Source: JAYPWI01 sp964629575
GTDB lineage: Bacteria; Actinomycetota; Acidimicrobiia; Acidimicrobiales; Poriferisodalaceae
Direction: 5' to 3'
NCBI GenBank assembly: GCA_964629575.1
Contig: CAZVUM010000010.1
Coordinates: 24,300 to 88,299 of the forward strand
Length of the DNA stretch: 64,000 nucleotides
Under the pieces are notes generated by a model, which saw only the letters and a program-made list of their open reading frames with translations, did not search any database and had not been told where the DNA came from. Both the position numbers and the translations under genes were made by a program. Positions 59,515 through 64,000 of the stretch are shown here, piece by piece (the stretch's first letter is position 1; each line of letters begins with the position of its first letter).

Positions 59515-60921
59515 TCAGAACTCGGTTCCCTCACCGACCTCGATCATCCAGTCGATGAGCTCTTCGAGCTTCACGGCGTCGATGGCAGCCACCGTCTCGA
59601 CCTGCGCGCTGACCATGGTTCCGAGCGGCGACACGTACCAGAGGCCGTCGAACTCTACGGTGAGGATCCCGAGACGCGGCGTCGAGGTGAAGATGTCGAA
59701 GTCGGGGAGTTCGCCGAACCCGACGAACTCATCGATCGCGTCCTGCGCGTCATCCTCGCAGAACTCCTCGACCTGCTCGGGCTGGTTCGGCTCCGTGAAC
59801 ACGGTCCTGAAGCAGCCATCGACATAGGACAGCTCGACGCGACCGAAGCCGTCTGGGCTCACGATCGTCGCGTGGAATTGGCCATCACCGACGTCGAAGC
59901 GCCCGTTGACGACAGGTGACTCGACCTCGACGCCGATGGCATCGATCGCCACCAGGCGCCCGGAATCGATGCCCGTCGAGCTGAGATCGAGGCGGGTGAG
60001 CTCGATGCGCACGTCGTTGCTCTCCAGCCCGTCGCGTGCGAATTTCTCTGCTTCGGCGAGCGACTCCAGGAAGAGGGGCGAGTAGGCGTGCAGCGCCTCG
60101 GCCTCGTCCGGCGGCAACAGCTCGATCACCCGCTGGAGATCGACGGCGAGAAGCGAGCGGATCATCTCCTCGACCGCAGCCTCGGCGGTCGCCTCTCCGC
60201 GTGCGACGAGGGCGTCTGCAGGGTTGGGGAGTGGGAGCCCCGCGTCGCGGCGCGCCGTCTCGGCGACCGTGTACCACGCGCTGATGTACCAGCGACCGTC
60301 CCGGCGCACGACGGCGATCCCGTCGTCGGTTGGTTCGATGTCGCTCACGTCGCGCGTTGCATCGCCGATCTCGGTGGCCGAGATCCGATCGAGGACGAGC
60401 GGGCCGAACGGGAACTCGGTCGGCTCGAAAGCGGCTGAGGTCTGGCCGCCGAGCAACCGCACGATGGCGAGATCTTCTGTGACCTGTTCGACGTCGAGCT
60501 CCACATCGGCGAACTCGAGGTCGATCCCGGCGACCGCGGCTGGATCGAACGATGCGTCGAGCACGCCGAGACGCTGGAGCTCGGTGACCATCTGGAAGCT
60601 CGGGTCGGTGAGGGTGCGTCGTTCGGTCGGGAGCAGCATCTCGGCTGCACCGAGCACGTCCTCTTCGGCGAGCGCGTCGAGGGCACCGCTGACGGCTTCC
60701 TCGGGGGTGGCGCCACCTGCGGCGGAGTTGGAGCTCAGCGTCGTGACGCCGATCGCGACCGCGATGACGAGGCCGATCAGGGCTACGGCGAGGATCGCAC
60801 GCTGTGGGCCGCCGTTGCGCGACAGCTCCGCCTGCTCGATGGCGATGTCGTGGGCACCGAGGCCGTGCGCCGGAGGCTCATCGCCCATGTTGTTGCCGCC
60901 ACCCACCGGGTCGTCAGTCAT
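59515..60921 (-). CDS. single-pass membrane-anchored protein of unknown function
   Basis: A 468-residue protein. A hydrophilic N-terminus of about 40 residues precedes one transmembrane helix (RAILAVALIGLVIAVAIGV), and the large rest is outside. The outer part shows two similar alpha-beta units, each starting with a helix after ATPEEAVSGALDALAEEDV or GEATAEAAVEEMIRSLLAVD, which suggests an NTF2-like or lumazine-binding-like duplication. AGGAAAG is 3-4 bases before ATG 60921. The start overlaps the stop of the upstream membrane-protein gene by 8 bases. No family recognised. Confidence 0.8.
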   Translation of the reverse strand: MTDDPVGGGNNMGDEPPAHGLGAHDIAIEQAELSRNGGPQRAILAVALIGLVIAVAIGVTTLSSNSAAGGATPEEAVSGALDALAEEDVLGAAEMLLPTERRTLTDPSFQMVTELQRLGVLDASFDPAAVAGIDLEFADVELDVEQVTEDLAIVRLLGGQTSAAFEPTEFPFGPLVLDRISATEIGDATRDVSDIEPTDDGIAVVRRDGRWYISAWYTVAETARRDAGLPLPNPADALVARGEATAEAAVEEMIRSLLAVDLQRVIELLPPDEAEALHAYSPLFLESLAEAEKFARDGLESNDVRIELTRLDLSSTGIDSGRLVAIDAIGVEVESPVVNGRFDVGDGQFHATIVSPDGFGRVELSYVDGCFRTVFTEPNQPEQVEEFCEDDAQDAIDEFVGFGELPDFDIFTSTPRLGILTVEFDGLWYVSPLGTMVSAQVETVAAIDAVKLEELIDWMIEVGEGTEF

Positions 60922-61351
60922 GTCTTTCCTCGATCTGTGAGCCGGTCCTCGAAAGAGCGAGGACAAGAGTCATGTCGACCGCGCACACCACCAAGTTGAC
61001 CCACACGCCCCAACGATCGGAGAGCGGGGATCGGAGCACGATCACCGCCCCCGATGCTGACACAGCGATCGTCGCCAGAGCGGTCACCTGCATCAGGAGC
61101 CGCGATCGGAGGATGTGGGCGATGAAGACCGCGACGGCTCCGGCCGGGATGAAGAAGAACGCGGCGAGGGCCACCCGCCCGAGCAGCGATTGGGTGACGT
61201 CGAGCCGGGCTGCCGTCGTCGCCAGCTCCCACCCGCTTCTGGCGCGGCGTCCACTGGCCGCCCAGGGCAGTAGCAGGGTGGCAGCGATTGCCGCCGTCGT
61301 CGCCGTCACGGCGAAGTGCAGACGGCGGCCGGCGATCGCGTGTGGGATCAC
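60914..61351 (-). CDS. four-helix membrane protein of unknown function
   Basis: A 145-residue protein with four hydrophobic segments (LHFAVTATTAAIAATLLLPW, VALAAFFFIPAGAVAVFIAHI, LMQVTALATIAVSASGAVIVL, VWVNLVVCAVDMTLVLALS). GTG 61351 overlaps the stop of threonine ammonia-lyase as GTGA, and its own stop overlaps the next gene by 8 bases. The three genes are one transcript. I recognise no family. Confidence 0.8.
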   Translation of the reverse strand: MIPHAIAGRRLHFAVTATTAAIAATLLLPWAASGRRARSGWELATTAARLDVTQSLLGRVALAAFFFIPAGAVAVFIAHILRSRLLMQVTALATIAVSASGAVIVLRSPLSDRWGVWVNLVVCAVDMTLVLALSRTGSQIEERHD

Positions 61352-62565
61352 TCGGGCCTGACGCGGTAGCCCGCCCCGCGAAGGCCGTTCGCCACGTCGG
61401 TCGCATGATCGGCGTCGCGCGTTTCGATCGCCAAGTCCAGCACCGCGGCGGTCGCGATCACATCGCTCCACATACGTTGATGGCTCACCTCGACGATGTT
61501 CGCTCCGTGCTCGCCGACGATGGCAGAGACCGAGGCGAGCTCGCCGGGTACGTCTCGGAGGTCGACGGACATCCGGCTCAGTCGTCCGGTGCGAATCAGC
61601 TCGCGCTGCAGCACGTTGGCCAGCAGCCGCGTGTCGATGTTTCCGCCACTGACGACCAGTCCGACCCGACGTCCCGCGTACAGTTCCGGCTCGGTCCGGA
61701 GTGCGGCCAACGCGATTGCACCCGCGCCCTCGACCACGGTTTTCTCGATCTCGATCAGGGTGGCGACGGCTGCCTCGATCGCCGGCTCGGGGACGAGCCG
61801 CACCGCGTGCACGAGGTCTCGGATGATGGGAGCGGGCAGCTCGCCGGCTCTGGCGACGGCGATTCCCTCGGCGATCGTTTGACCTCCGACGGTTCCTGAC
61901 TCGTCGGCGTCGTGCTTGAGCCGGTGGGTTCCCGGCCACCGTTCGCTCTGTACGCCGATCACCTCGATGTCAGGACGGCGGGCGCATGCGGCCACTGCGA
62001 CTCCAGCGATCAGCCCGCCTCCGCCGACCGGGACGATGAGGACCTCGAGATCCGGTTGATCGTCCAGCATCTCGATGGCTACGGTGCCCTGGCCTGCCAT
62101 GACGGCTGCGTCGTTGTACGGAGGGACGAAGACCTGACCGTGCTGCTCCAGGAGCTCATCGGCGTGCCGGGCAGCACTCGGGAAGTCGTCGCCGGCGAGC
62201 ACCACCTCTGCGCCCAGCGCACGCGTGTTGGCGACCTTCACGTTGGGGGTGAACCGGGGCATCACGATCGTCGCGGGAATGCCGAGCCGTCCCGCGTGGT
62301 ACGCCACGCCCTGCGCGTGGTTGCCTGCAGACACCGCCAGGACGCCCCGCTGCCTCTCTTCCTCGTCGAGTTGGAGGAGACGGTTCAGCGATCCGCGGTC
62401 CTTGAACGACGCGGTGTACTGGAGGTTCTCGAGCTTCAGCCACACGTCTGCGCCCGTCATGGCGGACAGGGTCCGCGAGTGAACGAGCGGCGTTCGGACC
62501 AGATGCCCGTCCATTCGGCCGGCCGCTGCCGCGACGTCGCTGGCGGTGATGGCGTGGCCTGACAT
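61348..62565 (-). CDS. ilvA: threonine ammonia-lyase with C-terminal ACT-like domain
   Basis: A 405-residue fold-type II PLP enzyme (TdcB/short IlvA type). The Schiff-base lysine is Lys55 in TASFKDRG, the Asn/Gly loop is SAGNHAQGVA, and the phosphate loop VPVGGGGLIAG. After about residue 325 an ACT domain (SVDLRDVPGELASVSAIVGE) is present, for allosteric control. It deaminates L-threonine to 2-oxobutanoate, for isoleucine synthesis or catabolism. GTGA overlap couples it to a membrane protein of unknown role. Confidence 0.93.
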   Translation of the reverse strand: MSGHAITASDVAAAAGRMDGHLVRTPLVHSRTLSAMTGADVWLKLENLQYTASFKDRGSLNRLLQLDEEERQRGVLAVSAGNHAQGVAYHAGRLGIPATIVMPRFTPNVKVANTRALGAEVVLAGDDFPSAARHADELLEQHGQVFVPPYNDAAVMAGQGTVAIEMLDDQPDLEVLIVPVGGGGLIAGVAVAACARRPDIEVIGVQSERWPGTHRLKHDADESGTVGGQTIAEGIAVARAGELPAPIIRDLVHAVRLVPEPAIEAAVATLIEIEKTVVEGAGAIALAALRTEPELYAGRRVGLVVSGGNIDTRLLANVLQRELIRTGRLSRMSVDLRDVPGELASVSAIVGEHGANIVEVSHQRMWSDVIATAAVLDLAIETRDADHATDVANGLRGAGYRVRPE

Positions 62566-62602
62566 GGTGCGAACTTACGACGCCGTCCGCACCGCGGCCA
62601 TC

Positions 62603-63949
62603 ATGGGTGCGGTGATCGAGTCGACCGAGACCAGGGAGTGGGAGGCGCCGCCGAGCGCGTCCCCCGCCGGCTGGTCCCAGCTCATGGAGCGACTCGGCTT
62701 CGCCGTTCTGGTCGTCACCCTCATCGCAGTGATGGTGGTGATCGACACCGGACACGAGGACGTCTTCGCGAGGATCAAGCTCCGCGTGGCATTCCTGGGG
62801 GCGGGCGCCCTCGCCGTCATCCTCGTTCTCGCGGGAGGTGGCCTCCTTCGTCGACGGCACCTCGCGGACTGGCTCGTCCTCGGGTACGTGGCGTGGTCGG
62901 GGCTGGCGTGGGTGGTGGCCCCGGACCTGGGAGATCAGTGGTGGGGTGAGCGATTTCAGTTCCAAGGCATGGGCTCGGTCGTGACGTATGCGCTGCTGTA
63001 CCTCGCCGCCCGTCGGTGCGTTGCCACCTCAGGTCAGTTGGTCTCCTTGCTGTGGTGGGTGCTGGCAGGTGGAACTTTCCTCGCCACCTATGGGGTTCTC
63101 CAGCGCGCCGACCTCGACCCGGTGTGGGACACCCTTCTCGACGGTCGCGTGTTCTCGACGATCGGCAACCCCAACACCTTGGCGAGCGTGCTCGTGTTGA
63201 TGCTGCCGCTCTCGTACTACTTCGTGCGGCGCGGGTCGGTGCCCCAGCGTGCCGTCGCCGCGGTTGCGGCGGTGAGCATCGCCGTCGCGCTCGTCTTCAC
63301 GGCGAGTCGCGGTGGGTTCATCGCAGCCGCGGTCGGCGTCATCATCTTCGTGACGCTCGGACCGCGGCCGTCGCGCCGTGAGGTCGAGACGGCCGCGGCT
63401 GGTGTCCTCGTCCTGGTCGCGCTGGTGATCGCCGTGTCGCCGCTTAGGACCGAAGTCACCAGCGCGTGGGACCGGGCGCTCTCCACGTTCGACTCCTCGG
63501 ACGAATCGCGTCGCTTTCATGTCGACGGCTGGAACGTGACCCTCGCCATGGTCGTCGATCACCCGCTCGTCGGTGTCGGCCACGAACGCTTTCCCGTGGA
63601 GTTCCCGGCGTATCGGGACCGAGAGCTGTCCGACGAGGCGATCGCCCGCTTCGCGCCATATCGCCTCGAAAGCCCCCACAACGTGCCGCTCGCCATCGCG
63701 GTGGGGGCCGGGCTGCCCGCGCTCGCGCTCTATCTCTCGCTGGTCGCGGTGACATTTGCGGCGTGGATCAGGCACCCGCTCGAACGGACGCTCCAGGCGG
63801 CCATCGTCGCGGTCGTGGCATCGCATCTTGTCGCCGACATGTTCGTGACCGCCGATCTCTCCTCGGCCAGCGTCTTCTGGGTGCTGCTCGGGGCGATGGT
63901 GTCGGTGGTGCAGACCGGCTCGTCGGTCCAGGCCGATTCAGACCACTGA
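62603..63949 (+). CDS. O-antigen ligase/polymerase-like (Wzy_C) membrane protein
   Basis: A 448-residue protein from ATG 62603 (an upstream start near 62561 is possible). About 10-12 hydrophobic helices are seen. The O-antigen-ligase segment is in FTASRGGFIAAAVGVIIFVTLG, and the large periplasmic loop includes WNVTLAMVVDHPLVGVGHERFP and ESPHNVPLAIAVGAG, with the conserved H-N in PHN. Such proteins join lipid-linked glycans to an acceptor. No neighbouring glycan genes are in the window; the right edge is close. Confidence 0.87.
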   Translation: MGAVIESTETREWEAPPSASPAGWSQLMERLGFAVLVVTLIAVMVVIDTGHEDVFARIKLRVAFLGAGALAVILVLAGGGLLRRRHLADWLVLGYVAWSGLAWVVAPDLGDQWWGERFQFQGMGSVVTYALLYLAARRCVATSGQLVSLLWWVLAGGTFLATYGVLQRADLDPVWDTLLDGRVFSTIGNPNTLASVLVLMLPLSYYFVRRGSVPQRAVAAVAAVSIAVALVFTASRGGFIAAAVGVIIFVTLGPRPSRREVETAAAGVLVLVALVIAVSPLRTEVTSAWDRALSTFDSSDESRRFHVDGWNVTLAMVVDHPLVGVGHERFPVEFPAYRDRELSDEAIARFAPYRLESPHNVPLAIAVGAGLPALALYLSLVAVTFAAWIRHPLERTLQAAIVAVVASHLVADMFVTADLSSASVFWVLLGAMVSVVQTGSSVQADSDH

Positions 63950-63961
63950 GGACGCCACTGC

Positions 63962-63986
63962 CGACATGTGATCGGGCCCGATGTCG
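63962..63986 (+). terminator. possible hairpin after the O-antigen-ligase-like gene
   Basis: CGACAT (63962-63967) and ATGTCG (63981-63986) enclose a 12-bp perfect palindrome ATCGGGCCCGAT (63971-63982). It is 13 bases after the gene's stop; no T tract is visible before the window end. Confidence 0.4.
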
Positions 63987-64000
63987 CAGCAGCCCCCGAT

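Overview
This is a 64 kb scaffold piece of a high-GC, gene-dense chromosome with many GTG starts and many 4-base GTGA or TGATG stop/start overlaps. The gene content suggests an aerobic actinomycete, most likely of the Acidimicrobiia/Ilumatobacter kind; that placement is inference. Evidence includes luciferase-like flavin oxidoreductases, an SCO6745-type protein, arylsulfatase, P450s, family III CoA transferases, a biotin-dependent acyl-CoA carboxylase and type I QueF. Two runs of exactly 100 N (22415-22514 and 25399-25498) are scaffold gaps. No rRNA, tRNA, CRISPR array, transposase or phage gene was seen, and no gene-free stretch exceeds about 300 bases.

Layout. 1-7.9 kb: the start of a membrane-anchored PF13200-type protein, a phosphoribosyltransferase, an alpha/beta hydrolase, a phytoene-desaturase-like oxidoreductase, a zinc-ribbon DUF4190 protein, a creatininase-family hydrolase, two overlapping flavodoxin-fold quinone reductases and a CodA-like deaminase. 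8-12 kb: an ABC importer (ATPase, permease, binding lipoprotein) beside the deaminase, a strong terminator and a flavin monooxygenase. 12-20 kb: a CBS-less IMP dehydrogenase/GMP reductase with queF, a GNAT, an MFS carrier, two tandem fold-type II PLP enzymes and an arylsulfatase. 20-25.6 kb: a UvrD-like helicase cut by gap 1, HU, an MFS carrier, an FmdB zinc ribbon and an orphan ParA whose 3' end runs into a 28-bp tandem repeat containing gap 2.

25.6-45 kb: mainly lipid, acyl-CoA and xenobiotic metabolism. It holds a P450, a crotonase/quinone oxidoreductase/MFS operon, an MCC-like carboxylase pair, an esterase, an amidohydrolase, a CopC-CopD fusion divergent from an ArsR/SRPBCC pair, a MaoC dehydratase, and a tightly coupled run of PlsC, a mini-phosphatase, two CoA transferases and a compact P450. 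A beta-carbonic anhydrase divergent from a MarR regulator ends this part.

45.4-56.5 kb is the most remarkable region. It contains a Tle1-like DUF2235 hydrolase, a TPR-fused fatty-acid alpha-dioxygenase-like haem peroxidase, a divergent lipoxygenase, a DyP peroxidase with a coupled partner, a catalase-related haem protein and a cyclase-NTPase-TPR regulator. These are, together, the enzyme classes used to make and process oxylipins in plants, animals and corals, packed in two divergent blocks. I propose it as a bacterial fatty-acid peroxidation (oxylipin-like) locus.

56.5-64 kb: an SCO6745-family protein, a flavin monooxygenase, a double-FKBP lipoprotein, two membrane proteins of unknown function coupled to a threonine ammonia-lyase, and an O-antigen-ligase-like membrane protein. 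Four dispersed palindromic elements sharing a GTGCCTGRCAC core lie between genes at about 5.4, 12.1, 24.5 and 35.0 kb.
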